DNA of 38,953 nucleotides from Planctomycetota bacterium (GCA_021414065.1 JAIOPE010000082.1:1-38953), one strand, 5' to 3'; shown: positions 17,714 through 26,090, counted from the stretch's first letter. Notes: generated by a model not told the origin, from the sequence alone. A program made the numbers and translations.

Positions 17714-20700
17714 CTACTTCCTGAGCATGCGCTCCTGCTCCTGGAGGTCGGAGATCGTGGCCTTCACGATCACCATCAGGTTGTCCATCTCCTTCACGGT
17801 GCCCTTGCGGCCGAAGAAGAAGCTCGCGAACGGCACCGACGAGAGCCAAGGCGTCTCGGACTTGAGATCCGCCATGTTGATCGTCTTCAGACCGCCCATG
17901 AGGAGCGTGCCGCCATCGGGCACGCGCACCGTGGTGGACGCGCTCTGCACCTTCAACTCGGGCACCTGGATCGTGACCGGAACCGAGAACGCGCCGAGCG
18001 ACGTGGTGAACGTCGGGATCGGGCGGACCAGGTTGGCGATCGTCGGGCGCAGGGTGAGCGTGATGTACTTGCGGTCGTGGCTGACCGTCGGCTGCACGTC
18101 CAGGACGAGGCCGTCCTGGATGATGCCGATGATCGGGTCGGCGATGAACGCCGTCTGAGCGACCTCGACGTCGAAGTCCTCGATGTACGTGAGCTGGTTG
18201 ATCAGCGTGATGTTGGCGCGCTGCGTGTTGTACACGGTGACCATCGGCGCCTGGAGCAGGCGACCTTCCTGGGTCTTCTCGACGGCGCGAAGGATCAGCG
18301 AGAGGTTCGTGTCGTCCACCAGCGACCACTGGACGACCGCGCCGCCGACGTTCGTGATCTTCGACCCGAGCGCGCGATCGAAGATGTTCTCCGTGCGGCC
18401 GCGGTAATCACCGTCGCTGTTGTTGTTGAAGAAGGCGCCCGAAGACGGGCGACCGCTGCCGGCAGCCGGGAGGCCCGCGCCGTTGTTGTCGTAACCGGCG
18501 CTGGCGTAGTTCAGGCTCGAGCCGAGCTTGCTGCCGATCGAGTCTCCGCCGTTCGTGATGTCGTCGAGGAGAGCGAGCGGCCCGGGGGAGCCGTTGCCGA
18601 TGCCGCGGATGTCCACGCCCACGTCGCGCAGGAAGTTGTCCGTGACGGTGAGGAAGCGCGTCTCGATCGTGACCACGAGACCGGAGAAGGCGCGGAGGTC
18701 GTCCAGGAAGCGGGCGACACCACGCTGGACCTCGGGCTCAGCGACGAGCAGCAGCTTGTCGGTCCCGGAGGCAGAGATCGCGACGCCCTCGCTGCCCCAG
18801 TACTCCTCGTTGGCGACGTTCTTCTTGATGAGCTCGATCAGCTCGTCGATGCCGCCGAACGACGGGACGCCTTCCTTCGACTTGTCGAAGCGGGGCTTGT
18901 CGTCCTTCTCTTCGGCCTTCGCCGGGAGGAGGAGGAGGTTGCCGGCGATGAAGTTCGTGAGCTGGACCGTGAGGTCGCCGACCGCGTGAACCTTGATGAT
19001 CGGATCGGCGCGGGCGAGTTCGGGCTTCGTGATGTAGACCACCGAGCCCTGGACCACGAAGGTCAGGTTCCCGGCGAGCTTGTCGAGGGTCTTGAGGGCG
19101 TGCTCGACGGTGACGTCGTTCAGCGTGAGGTTGATCTGCACCGACTCGAGTTCGCCGGCGACCTCGTTGGCGATGTAGACGTTCAGGCCCTTGGCCGTCG
19201 AGATGAAGTTCACGACGTCCTTGAACGGCGAGCCCTGGAAGCTGAACGACACGCGGTCGTTGCGAAGCTTGGCGCGGGTCGCGGCGGTCTCCGGCGAGTC
19301 CTGGACGGGCTCACTGATCGTGCCGAGGTCCTTGCGCTTCTCCGTGATCGTGTTCCAGTGCTCCTGGCTCGGCCACGTGAGGATCTTGTGGTAGGGGACC
19401 GTCGTCTCCTGCATGTCGAGACGCCACTTGGCGAACTGCTCGCGCTGCGAGCGCAGGGTCTCGTCGGACGCCTGCTGGTGCATGGCACGGACGGCCGTGG
19501 CGTGCAGCGAACGTGCGTTGCGGTCGGAGGGGTTCTTTGCGACGTACTCCGAGAGGAGGTCCGAGGCGCGCTCGTACTTCTCGTTCTCGAAGGCGTCCAT
19601 GGCGGACTTGAAGAGAGCGTTCTTCTTGTCGGCGTCGGCGAGGCGAGTCTTTGCTTCTTCCGACTTGATCGCGCGGTACGCGTCGGCCGCGGACTTGCGC
19701 TTCGATGCCTCGTCGGCGTCGCCCTTCAGGCGCTTCACCTCGGCCATCTCGCGCTGGACGTTCTTGCGGAGGTCGCCCCACTCGACGCCGACGGGGTCAA
19801 CCGCCATGTTCGTCTCAGCGAGGTTCAGCTCCGTGAGGGAGCGGGTGAACTCACCAGCGGCCTTGGCCTTCATGGCCGTGTCGTAGTGCGACTGGACCGC
19901 GAAGCGGGCCTGGTCCTGCTTGATCCGCTTGCTCTCGACCATGAGGTCCGTGAGGCTCGCGACGCTGGCATCGCGGTGGCCCTGCGCGGCGCGCGCCTGG
20001 CGGAGGAGTCCCTCGGCGTCAGCGTTCGTGGCTTCGAGTTCGAGGGCCTTGCTGGCCCACGTTGCGCAGTCCTGCCACGCGGCGGTGGACGCCGCGTCAC
20101 GGGCCTGGTCGATGTAGCTCGCGACCTGGAACTGGCGCTTTTCGCGCTCGAGCGTCAGCTCCGCGACGCGCTGCTGGAGGATGCGGTCGGCCTCCGTGGC
20201 GGGCTTCGGCGCCTCGACGACCGGAGCGGGCACTGGCTTCGGCTGGGTCGCGACCGGAGCGACCGGAGGCTTGGGCTGAGTCGCGACCGGAACAACCGGC
20301 GGCTTCGGCTGGGTCGCGACCGGCGCGGGCAAAGGGGCCGGCTTGGGCTGCGTTGCGACCGGCGCGGCGGGAGCAACCGGGGGCTTCGGCTGCGTGGCGA
20401 CGGGTGCCACGGGCGGAGCAGGCTGCTGCGTCGCGGTGGGCATGCCCGACGGGGCCTTGGGCGGCGGGAGCGGGGCGCCCGGCTTCGGGGGCGGGAGCGG
20501 AGCGTCGTTGTCCATCGCGGCGACCGGTGCGGTCGTGCTCGCGACGGGCGCGGGGGCGGCCGGCGTCTTGCCAGGCGCCGCTGCGACCGGCGTACCCGGC
20601 TTCGCGACGGTCTTGTCCGCCTTGGCGATCGCGGGGCCGGAGGTCTTGCCCGGTGCGTCGGCCTTGTCGGTCTTGGAACCGGTGCAGGAGACGCCGGTGG

Positions 20701-20761
20701 CGACGAGTCCCAGGGTCACTGCGACCGCGGCGGGGATGGACGCTTTGCGCGAAACCTTCAT
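17714..20761 (-). CDS. Lipoprotein secretin (GspD/PilQ-type outer-membrane channel), paralogue A
   Basis: 1015-residue protein. Signal peptide with probable lipidation at Cys26 (GVSC), then a Pro/Ala/Lys-rich tract (about 30-190) with repeated ATQPKP units, a charged coiled-coil/helical region with TPR-like spacing (about 195-450), and a secretin N-terminal/STN-like domain (FSFQGSPFKDVVNFISTAKG, about 490-570). The secretin core follows, including VTIETRFLTVTDNFLRDVGV, DVQPTVSHDRKYITLTLRP and the signature VRVPDGGTLLMGG, ending near the C-terminus. Secretins form large gated rings in the outer membrane for type II/III secretion or type IV pili. It shares long stretches with the secretin at 30994-33681 (VGVDIRG; NSDGDYRGRTENIFDRALG versus NSDGDLRARFENLYDTAFG). 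No pilus or secretion ATPase is nearby. Start ATG with AAGGAAGG upstream. Confidence 0.92.
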   Translation of the reverse strand: MKVSRKASIPAAVAVTLGLVATGVSCTGSKTDKADAPGKTSGPAIAKADKTVAKPGTPVAAAPGKTPAAPAPVASTTAPVAAMDNDAPLPPPKPGAPLPPPKAPSGMPTATQQPAPPVAPVATQPKPPVAPAAPVATQPKPAPLPAPVATQPKPPVVPVATQPKPPVAPVATQPKPVPAPVVEAPKPATEADRILQQRVAELTLEREKRQFQVASYIDQARDAASTAAWQDCATWASKALELEATNADAEGLLRQARAAQGHRDASVASLTDLMVESKRIKQDQARFAVQSHYDTAMKAKAAGEFTRSLTELNLAETNMAVDPVGVEWGDLRKNVQREMAEVKRLKGDADEASKRKSAADAYRAIKSEEAKTRLADADKKNALFKSAMDAFENEKYERASDLLSEYVAKNPSDRNARSLHATAVRAMHQQASDETLRSQREQFAKWRLDMQETTVPYHKILTWPSQEHWNTITEKRKDLGTISEPVQDSPETAATRAKLRNDRVSFSFQGSPFKDVVNFISTAKGLNVYIANEVAGELESVQINLTLNDVTVEHALKTLDKLAGNLTFVVQGSVVYITKPELARADPIIKVHAVGDLTVQLTNFIAGNLLLLPAKAEEKDDKPRFDKSKEGVPSFGGIDELIELIKKNVANEEYWGSEGVAISASGTDKLLLVAEPEVQRGVARFLDDLRAFSGLVVTIETRFLTVTDNFLRDVGVDIRGIGNGSPGPLALLDDITNGGDSIGSKLGSSLNYASAGYDNNGAGLPAAGSGRPSSGAFFNNNSDGDYRGRTENIFDRALGSKITNVGGAVVQWSLVDDTNLSLILRAVEKTQEGRLLQAPMVTVYNTQRANITLINQLTYIEDFDVEVAQTAFIADPIIGIIQDGLVLDVQPTVSHDRKYITLTLRPTIANLVRPIPTFTTSLGAFSVPVTIQVPELKVQSASTTVRVPDGGTLLMGGLKTINMADLKSETPWLSSVPFASFFFGRKGTVKEMDNLMVIVKATISDLQEQERMLRK
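20231..20430 (-). repeat. Degenerate tandem repeat encoding ATQPKP units in the secretin
   Basis: Within the secretin's low-complexity linker, five PVATQPKP(P/A/V) units of about 11-15 residues plus a related TATQQPAPP are encoded in tandem, with recurring GGCTTCGGCTGGGTCGCGACCGG-like DNA. Such Pro/Lys-rich repeats are typical of periplasm- or peptidoglycan-spanning linkers. Copy number may vary between strains. Confidence 0.75.
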
Positions 20762-21180
20762 GGCCCTTCCTTTCGCTCCGATGCCCTCGGAGCCGGCGCT
20801 TCTTGCGCCGTGAGACAGTTCGCAGATGTGCCCAGGTTCGAGTCGCTCAGAAAATCGAGTCGCTCACAAACGACCTTCCAGATCCCGTTTGAGCTCGTGA
20901 ACCGTCGGAGCGTCTGGGTGGCCCAGGCGCTGCGTCGGAACTCGATGCTCCGGTGATGCCTTCCAATTCGTTCCTGACTCGTACGCGACCGAGCCAGGAC
21001 GTGCCCAACGAGAAACCCAGCGATGAAATGCCCAGAACTTCGAGGTGAGACCTCTTGCTTCGGGGCGGATGCTAGCGAGCGCGCCGAAGCGCCGTCAACA
21101 ATCGTCTTCTTGCCTCGTCATCCGCCTGTCACGCGGCGTGACGGAAGCCGTCCGCGGAGCCTGCACAGGCTCTGCGGCGA
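20762..21180. other. Leader and promoter region of secretin A
   Basis: 419 bases without a gene. Near the secretin start, two consecutive minus-strand hairpins precede the ribosome-binding site: CTCCGA/TCGGAG (20776-20792) and GGCGC/GCGCC (20795-20809). At 20838-20871 a 17-base direct tandem repeat (TCGAGTCGCTCA core) occurs twice with two differences. At 20991-21044 lies a stretch with spaced TGCCCA/AAACCCA motifs resembling the region upstream of the other secretin. Two further hairpins (21128-21142 and 21153-21176) follow the sulfatase-gene stop and may terminate it. Confidence 0.55.
21153..21176 (-). terminator. Hairpin just after the sulfatase-fold gene
   Basis: CGCGGAGCCT-gcac-AGGCTCTGCG, a 10-bp stem with one mismatch on the minus transcript, starts five bases beyond the stop codon. 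A second inverted repeat GTCACGC-G-GCGTGAC lies at 21128-21142. No U-tract is seen, so terminator or RNA-stability function is uncertain. Confidence 0.35.
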
Positions 21181-23100
21181 TCACTTGGGCGGGGCCTCCG
21201 GGGAACCGAGCAGCTCGTCGTTTTGTTGGATGAACCGGTCCGTCTCGGGCGTCGGAGCGAACCGGCGGGACCGCGCGTGCGCGTCGCGCGCCTTCGCCGC
21301 CTCCCCGCGATGCAGGCGGATCGGAACCTCGAAGACGGCCGTCATGCAGGAGTCGGGCACGCCGCGGCCCCGCGCGGACTCGAGGAATGCGATCGCTTCG
21401 CTCGCAGCATCGGTCGCACCCCGGCCGTTCTCGCGAAGCTCGGCGGCCCGAATCTCCTGCAGGTACGCTTGGAGCCCTTTCTCGATGCACGCGGGGTCGG
21501 TCCAGCCGAGCCCGAACGACGCGCGGAAGGCGTGGGCGGCTTCCAGCGGGCGCTTCAGCTTCTGGAGGGCGCGGCCCCTCCAGTTCTGCGCCTCGGGGTT
21601 CGCCGGGTCGCGCTTGACGACCTCGTCGAACTGGGCGAGCGCCAGGTCTGCGGCCCCGGCCTGGAGGAAGGTCTTCCCCGTGTCGAGGATGGTGAGGTCG
21701 CCGATTCTTGCGTAAGGGCTCGGGAGTCGTCGGTTCTCGTTGGCCGGGAGGAGCGCGGCGGCGGACCCGCCGCCGAAGTAGCCGCCGCCGGCGATCGGGC
21801 TCGCCGGTGCGCCCCCGGCGTCGGGCCCGGCGGCGGCGGCGCGCAGGGCGTCGAGCCCATCACTGAGCGACAGCGGCGCTCCGGTCGATGGGGACACGGG
21901 CGGGGGGCCGACGTACGGACGCCCCGCGACCGTCTCGCGGGGATCGGTCGCCAGGTCGGTCTCGAATGTCTCGGACCCTGCATCGACCAACTTCCACGAC
22001 CCGATCCGCAGCGCGAACGTCTGGGCCCACCGGAAGCCGTCGTAGCCGTACAGCGTCTCCGCGTAGACCGGCGTCGGCGCGGGTGCCGTGCCCGGAGGCG
22101 GACGATCCAGGAGTGTCCTCTGCGACATTCCGTTCGGAATCGGCGCGCCGGCAAGCGCCAGGAGGGTCGGTGCCAGGTCGCGCGTCGAGGCGGGCTCACT
22201 GCGCCGCGCACCGGCGGCGACACCGCGCACGCCGTCCGCGAGGATCAGCGGCACGTGGAGCGTGGCTTCGTGCAGAAGGAAACCGTGGGTCGCCTCGCCG
22301 TGCTCGCCGAGGCTCTCCCCGTGGTCGGCCACGACTGCGACGACGGCCCCGCCGAGCCCGGCTGCGGCGAGGCCGTCGAGCAGTCGGCCGACTTGGTGAT
22401 CGGTGTAGGCGACCTCGCCGTCGTAGCCCTGCGCGTCGGCCAGGTGCGAGGCCCCGGCGCCGTACGGCACCGGGGCGTCGTAGGGTCCGTGCGGATCGAA
22501 AAGATGCACCCAGAGGAATACCGGGCCGCCGGCGACGCGCGACCGGACCCATTCGAGGGCGCGGGTGACGGTCTCCTCGCCGCGACGCTCCGATTCGACG
22601 AGGGAGCCGCGCGGTGCGGCCGGCACCTCGTCGTAGACGTCGAATCCGGCGTCGAGGCCGGTCTGGTCTGCGCGCAGCACCGAAGCGGACGTGAACGCGG
22701 CGGTTCCGCAGCCCGCCTCCTTCATGGCTTCCGCGAGCGTGGCCCACGGACGGTCCGCAGCGCCGGCGAGACGGTAGCGGGGACGATTCGTCCGGAGCCC
22801 GTGCTGCGCGGGCAGGCGCCCAGACAGGATGGTCGCGTGTGACGGCACCGTCAACGGAGCGACGGTCCAGGCCTGGTCGAACCGCGTTCCGCGTGCGGCG
22901 AGAGCGTCGAGCGCCGGCGTGAGCGACGGCAGTAGCGCGGCGCCCGCGCCGCGCGGGCCGACTCGGTCATCGCGGAGCGTATCGATGGTGATCAGCACGA
23001 CGGACCGCGGCCCGGGCGGGATGCGGAGCACCCACGCGAGGACCGCGAGTCCGGCGCACATCGAGAAGAGGACGACGACGACGAGCGGGCCGCGGCGCAT
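21181..23100 (-). CDS. Membrane-anchored sulfatase-fold (alkaline phosphatase superfamily) protein with C-terminal TPR region
   Basis: 639 residues: an N-terminal membrane helix (5-24), then an alkaline-phosphatase-superfamily domain with ITIDTLRDD (metal ligands), APLTVPSHATILSGR, HLFDPHGPYDAP and VVADHGESLGEHG. The nucleophile position of sulfatases (CxPSR) reads T-V-P-S-H with Thr84, so no formylglycine can form; Thr-based members act as phospho- or phosphoethanolamine transferases/hydrolases, but the substrate here is unknown. The C-terminal third (about 480-639) is helical with a TPR-like motif around AQFDEVVKRDPANPEAQNWRG. It probably faces the periplasm. The ATG lies 32 bases after the last exbD gene, so it is likely the distal part of the ExbBD operon and just upstream of secretin A. 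Confidence 0.85.
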   Translation of the reverse strand: MRRGPLVVVVLFSMCAGLAVLAWVLRIPPGPRSVVLITIDTLRDDRVGPRGAGAALLPSLTPALDALAARGTRFDQAWTVAPLTVPSHATILSGRLPAQHGLRTNRPRYRLAGAADRPWATLAEAMKEAGCGTAAFTSASVLRADQTGLDAGFDVYDEVPAAPRGSLVESERRGEETVTRALEWVRSRVAGGPVFLWVHLFDPHGPYDAPVPYGAGASHLADAQGYDGEVAYTDHQVGRLLDGLAAAGLGGAVVAVVADHGESLGEHGEATHGFLLHEATLHVPLILADGVRGVAAGARRSEPASTRDLAPTLLALAGAPIPNGMSQRTLLDRPPPGTAPAPTPVYAETLYGYDGFRWAQTFALRIGSWKLVDAGSETFETDLATDPRETVAGRPYVGPPPVSPSTGAPLSLSDGLDALRAAAAGPDAGGAPASPIAGGGYFGGGSAAALLPANENRRLPSPYARIGDLTILDTGKTFLQAGAADLALAQFDEVVKRDPANPEAQNWRGRALQKLKRPLEAAHAFRASFGLGWTDPACIEKGLQAYLQEIRAAELRENGRGATDAASEAIAFLESARGRGVPDSCMTAVFEVPIRLHRGEAAKARDAHARSRRFAPTPETDRFIQQNDELLGSPEAPPK

Positions 23101-23132
23101 CGCCCGAGACTACAGCGACGGCCGCGGCGGTG

Positions 23133-23591
23133 TCAGCGCAGGAGGGGCGTCCCGGTGAACCGGACGTCCGAGAACTCGGCCGCGTGGAGCACGTCGAGCG
23201 CGTGAACGACGTCGGCGGTGGCGACGGCGGGGGCCGCATCCACTTCGCCGATGAGACGCACGGACGAGTCCGCCGCCCGCGCCTTCGCGACGTCGAGGCA
23301 CGTCTTCAGCCGGATCCACGCGGACTCGTCGGCCGCGTTGCCGAGCGACAGGCTCCCGACTCGGATCTCCGTGGGGGAGTCGCGTCCCGCCCGGCGGAGG
23401 CGAACGTCCACCTTCGGATCCGGCGGGCGGGCCGGTCCCGGGACCATCCCGCACTCCTTCGGCAACTCCGCCTCGATCTTCATGTCGAGGCTCTTGAACT
23501 TCATCGAGACGATGAAGAACACGATGAGCTGGAAGACCACGTCGATCATCGGCGTCATGTTGAGGTGGACCGGTTCGTTCTCGTCGCTCAC
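23133..23591 (-). CDS. exbD: ExbD/TolR-family protein, second pair, member 2
   Basis: 152 residues. Short cytoplasmic N-terminus, then the diagnostic helix NMTPMIDVVFQLIVFFIVS containing the proton-relay Asp, then a periplasmic ExbD domain. ExbD works with ExbB as a proton-driven motor in the inner membrane. It resembles the ExbD at 24291-24812 (SMEFKSLDQKIEA versus SMKFKSLDMKIEA) and not its immediate neighbour, showing pair duplication. GTG start with GGAGG six bases upstream, three bases after the preceding stop. Confidence 0.94.
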   Translation of the reverse strand: MSDENEPVHLNMTPMIDVVFQLIVFFIVSMKFKSLDMKIEAELPKECGMVPGPARPPDPKVDVRLRRAGRDSPTEIRVGSLSLGNAADESAWIRLKTCLDVAKARAADSSVRLIGEVDAAPAVATADVVHALDVLHAAEFSDVRFTGTPLLR

Positions 23592-23594
23592 GGT

Positions 23595-24116
23595 TCACCT
23601 CCCCGCCGGTCGGGCGGCGTCGGGGAGCGTCGCGGCGAACTGGAGTCGGTAGACCGCGACGCGTGGCGATGCGCACGCCTGCATCACGTGCTGGACGTCG
23701 CTCCAGGGAGCGTTCTCGTCGGCGCGGAGGAGAGCGGTCAGTTCGCTCGGCGTGCCCGGGCCCTTCGGCCGGACGGCGTCGGCGCGGGTCTGCAGTTCCC
23801 GTGTGAGCTGGGCGAGGTCGAGATCTCGCCCCCGCACGCTGACGATCGGCGCGCCCGTGCCGCCGAGTCGCGAACGCCGCAGGTTGATGATCACGCGGTC
23901 AGCGCCGCTCGGAGTGTCCTCGGTCGCGTGCAAGGCATGGGGCAGATCGAGGTCAACGATCTCCTTCCGGGAGAGGTCGTTGGCAACGAGGAAGAAGACG
24001 ATGAGCTGGAACGTGACGTCGATCATCGGCGTCATGTCGAACTCGGCCGGCTTGGAGTCGGCCGGCCTGGCGCGGTCGCGCCTCCTCCGGAACAGCGAGC
24101 ATCTGAGATGAGACAT
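23595..24116 (-). CDS. exbD: ExbD/TolR-family protein, second pair, member 1
   Basis: 173 residues. Basic N-terminal extension (RRRRDRAR), membrane helix FDMTPMIDVTFQLIVFFLV with the conserved Asp, then ANDLSRKEIVDLDLPHA and a periplasmic domain ending in WSDVQHVMQACASPRVAVYRLQFA. The counterpart at 24819-25328 shares ANDLSRKEIVDLKLPQA and WQHVQYVMQVCADPKIALYKLQFA. ATG with AAGGA about seven bases upstream; a stem-loop and a short tandem repeat separate it from the first pair. Confidence 0.94.
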   Translation of the reverse strand: MSHLRCSLFRRRRDRARPADSKPAEFDMTPMIDVTFQLIVFFLVANDLSRKEIVDLDLPHALHATEDTPSGADRVIINLRRSRLGGTGAPIVSVRGRDLDLAQLTRELQTRADAVRPKGPGTPSELTALLRADENAPWSDVQHVMQACASPRVAVYRLQFAATLPDAARPAGR

Positions 24117-24190
24117 CTCTCGGTCCTTTCCGTCCGGCCCGCTCGGGGATGGGAACGGCGGAAGAACTCGTGTGTCTCGGCGGATTCACA

Positions 24191-24210
24191 ACGTCACGTC
24201 ACGTCACGTC
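24191..24210. repeat. (ACGTC)4 micro-repeat between the exbD pairs
   Basis: Four perfect tandem copies of the 5-mer ACGTC lie in the 174-base spacer between the two exbD pairs. They may reflect replication slippage or closely spaced binding sites on one helix face turn apart. No function can be assigned. Confidence 0.7.
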
Positions 24211-24222
24211 ATGGCACGGAGT

Positions 24223-24253
24223 GGGGCGGCCCGCCGCAAGGACGGACCGCCCC
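24223..24253 (-). terminator. Stem-loop between the two exbD pairs
   Basis: GGGGCGGCCC pairs with GGACCGCCCC (10 bp including a G-U pair on the minus transcript) around an 11-base loop. It lies about 40 bases after the stop of the first exbD pair and could terminate or attenuate transcription before the second pair. No U-tract follows. Confidence 0.45.
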
Positions 24254-24290
24254 GTGAACGACAGGAGTCGGTAGCGATCGGTGGGTGCGA

Positions 24291-24812
24291 CTACTTCTGG
24301 TTGTCGCGGATGATCTTGTCCAACGTGCTGTCTGGCGGCGGAGTGCCGATGAACGTCACGTCTTTCAGACCGCCCGCAATGAAAGCGTCCACTGCGCGGA
24401 TCACGTCGCCCGTGGGAACGAGCGGCGAAGCGTCCACCTCGCCCTTGACCTCGTCGGCCGCCGCGCCTGCGCGCGTGCGGGCCTCGCCGGCCAGTTTCGA
24501 GAGCTGATCCAGAACTGCCTTTGTGGCGGCGCGCCTGTCCTGCTCGCCGTTGATCTCACCGAGCGTCGCGTTGTTGACCTTCACGCGGGTCGTCGGTTCG
24601 CCCTTCTGTCGCTTCAGGACGGCCACGAGCTTCGGCACGTCCGCAGGCTTTGAGGGCGTCGCTGCGAGGCCTCGGTCCTTCGGAAGGAACGCCTCGATCT
24701 TCTGGTCGAGACTCTTGAACTCCATCGAGACGATGAAGAACACGATCAACTGGAACACGACGTCGATCATCGGCGTCATGTTCAGCTTGACCACTTCTGT
24801 GTCGTCGGCCAT
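24291..24812 (-). CDS. exbD: ExbD/TolR-family protein, first pair, member 2
   Basis: 173 residues, MADDTEVVKLNMTPMIDVVF with the proton-relay Asp in the single membrane helix. The periplasmic domain contains KVNNATLGEING, EVDASPLVPTGDVIRAVDAF and ends near DVTFIGTPPPDS. The same last motif, VRFTGTPLL, ends the member at 23133-23591. Starts six bases after the stop of the preceding exbD; the ribosome-binding site overlaps that stop (TAGGGGA). Confidence 0.95.
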   Translation of the reverse strand: MADDTEVVKLNMTPMIDVVFQLIVFFIVSMEFKSLDQKIEAFLPKDRGLAATPSKPADVPKLVAVLKRQKGEPTTRVKVNNATLGEINGEQDRRAATKAVLDQLSKLAGEARTRAGAAADEVKGEVDASPLVPTGDVIRAVDAFIAGGLKDVTFIGTPPPDSTLDKIIRDNQK

Positions 24813-24818
24813 GGTCCC

Positions 24819-25328
24819 CTACTTCCGACCGGGCGCCATGGCCTTGCCATCGGCGTTCTTGGTCGTTGCGAACTGCAGCTTATAGAGGGCGATCTTCGGG
24901 TCCGCGCAGACCTGCATCACGTACTGCACGTGCTGCCACGGCGCGTCCTTGTCGGCACGGATCAGAGCGAACACCGCGCTCGGCGAGCCGGGGCCCGCCT
25001 CGCGCTTCAGGTCCGCTTTCGTCTGCAACTCACGGCTGAGTTGTTTGACGTCGAACTCCTTGCCGCGCACGAAGACTGTGGGAAGCCGCTGGTTCGGGTC
25101 GGCCGGCTTCTTGATGTTGAGAACGACTCGGATCTCCTCGCTTGCCTTGTCCTCAGCGCCGTGCTCGGCCTGAGGCAGCTTCAGGTCCACGATCTCCTTG
25201 CGGGAGAGGTCGTTCGCCACGAGGAAGAACACGATGAGCTGGAACGTGACGTCGATCATCGGCGTCATGTCGAACTCGGCCGCCCGGTTCTCACCGGGGG
25301 GCTTGATCTTCGGTCTCTTTTTGCCCAA
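24819..25328 (-). CDS. exbD: ExbD/TolR-family protein, first pair, member 1
   Basis: 169 residues. Basic cytoplasmic start (GKKRPKIKPP), membrane helix FDMTPMIDVTFQLIVFFLV and periplasmic ExbD domain. Start is a TTG at 25328 with GAGG seven bases upstream; no ATG or GTG fits. It lies 18 bases downstream of exbB and is probably the direct partner in the ExbBD complex. Confidence 0.94.
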   Translation of the reverse strand: MGKKRPKIKPPGENRAAEFDMTPMIDVTFQLIVFFLVANDLSRKEIVDLKLPQAEHGAEDKASEEIRVVLNIKKPADPNQRLPTVFVRGKEFDVKQLSRELQTKADLKREAGPGSPSAVFALIRADKDAPWQHVQYVMQVCADPKIALYKLQFATTKNADGKAMAPGRK

Positions 25329-25346
25329 TGGGCACCTCTTCCGCGG

Positions 25347-26090
25347 TTAGGCGGACTTTCCAGCGACCCGGAACCGCTCGATCATGTCGAACCCGACCGA
25401 CTGCAGTTCGTCGCAGATCGTGTTGACCTTGTTCTTGATGTAGAAGCCGAAGCAGATGCACGGGATCGCGACCAGGAGGCCGTCGACTGTGGTGATGAGC
25501 GCCTGCTGCACGCCGCCGGCGAGGTCCTTCGGCGTGACGGCGGGTCCGAGCTTCACGATCTCCGTGAACGCGCCGACCATTCCGAACACCGTGCCGAACA
25601 GCCCGAGCATCGGGGCGATGTTCGCGAGCAGCGTCATGTAGCTGATCTTCTGGTTCAGCTTGCCGATCTCCGACGTGGCGGCGCCGGTCGCGGCGTCACG
25701 CATCTCGTCGAACCCGTGCTCCATGTGCGTCAGCGCGGCGCCGACCATGGCCGTGACGAAGTTCTTCTCGGACTCGCAGAGCTCCAGGGCCTCCTGGTAC
25801 TCCTGCTCCGTGAGCAGCGCCTCGAGTTCGTCGATCACTTCCGGCGGCACCAGCTTGTCGCGCTGGATGTTGACGCAGTGTTCGATGATGAGCGCCACCA
25901 TCGCCACCGAGCAGACGATGATGAGCCAGCCGACCCAGCCGCCGTAGTCGAGGTACTTCTGGAACGTCAGGTCGCCGTTGTCCACCTCGGCGCCCGGCGC
26001 GGCTGCGTCCTGGGCGTACGTGGACACGGAAACCGCGGCGAGAAAGGTCGCCGCCACCAGGCCGTTGGCCCAAACCTTGGACACCTTCAT
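25347..26090 (-). CDS. exbB: ExbB/TolQ/MotA-family proton channel protein with signal peptide
   Basis: 247 residues. A cleavable-looking signal peptide (1-27, ending TYAQ before DAAAPG), a short acidic periplasmic stretch, then three membrane helices (about 52-70, 151-175, 196-216) with the ExbB/MotA core motifs ANIAPMLGLFGTVFGMVGAF and GGVQQALITTVDGLLVAIP. A signal peptide ahead of helix 1 is seen in a subset of ExbB proteins. It forms the proton-conducting channel with ExbD. ATG 26090 has AAGGAG eight bases upstream; the frame extends to 26141 without other support. Only one ExbB is present for four ExbD proteins. Confidence 0.96.
   Translation of the reverse strand: MKVSKVWANGLVAATFLAAVSVSTYAQDAAAPGAEVDNGDLTFQKYLDYGGWVGWLIIVCSVAMVALIIEHCVNIQRDKLVPPEVIDELEALLTEQEYQEALELCESEKNFVTAMVGAALTHMEHGFDEMRDAATGAATSEIGKLNQKISYMTLLANIAPMLGLFGTVFGMVGAFTEIVKLGPAVTPKDLAGGVQQALITTVDGLLVAIPCICFGFYIKNKVNTICDELQSVGFDMIERFRVAGKSA

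Noticed and set aside
17477..20956. 1159-codon open frame on the plus strand
   Set aside because: It runs antisense to the secretin gene; composition is Arg/Val/Asp-rich shadow coding produced by high GC at third positions, with no domains.
20991..21044. Sigma-54 promoter suggested by TGGG-rich sequence
   Set aside because: The -24/-12 TGGCAC-N5-TTGC spacing is not met on either strand.
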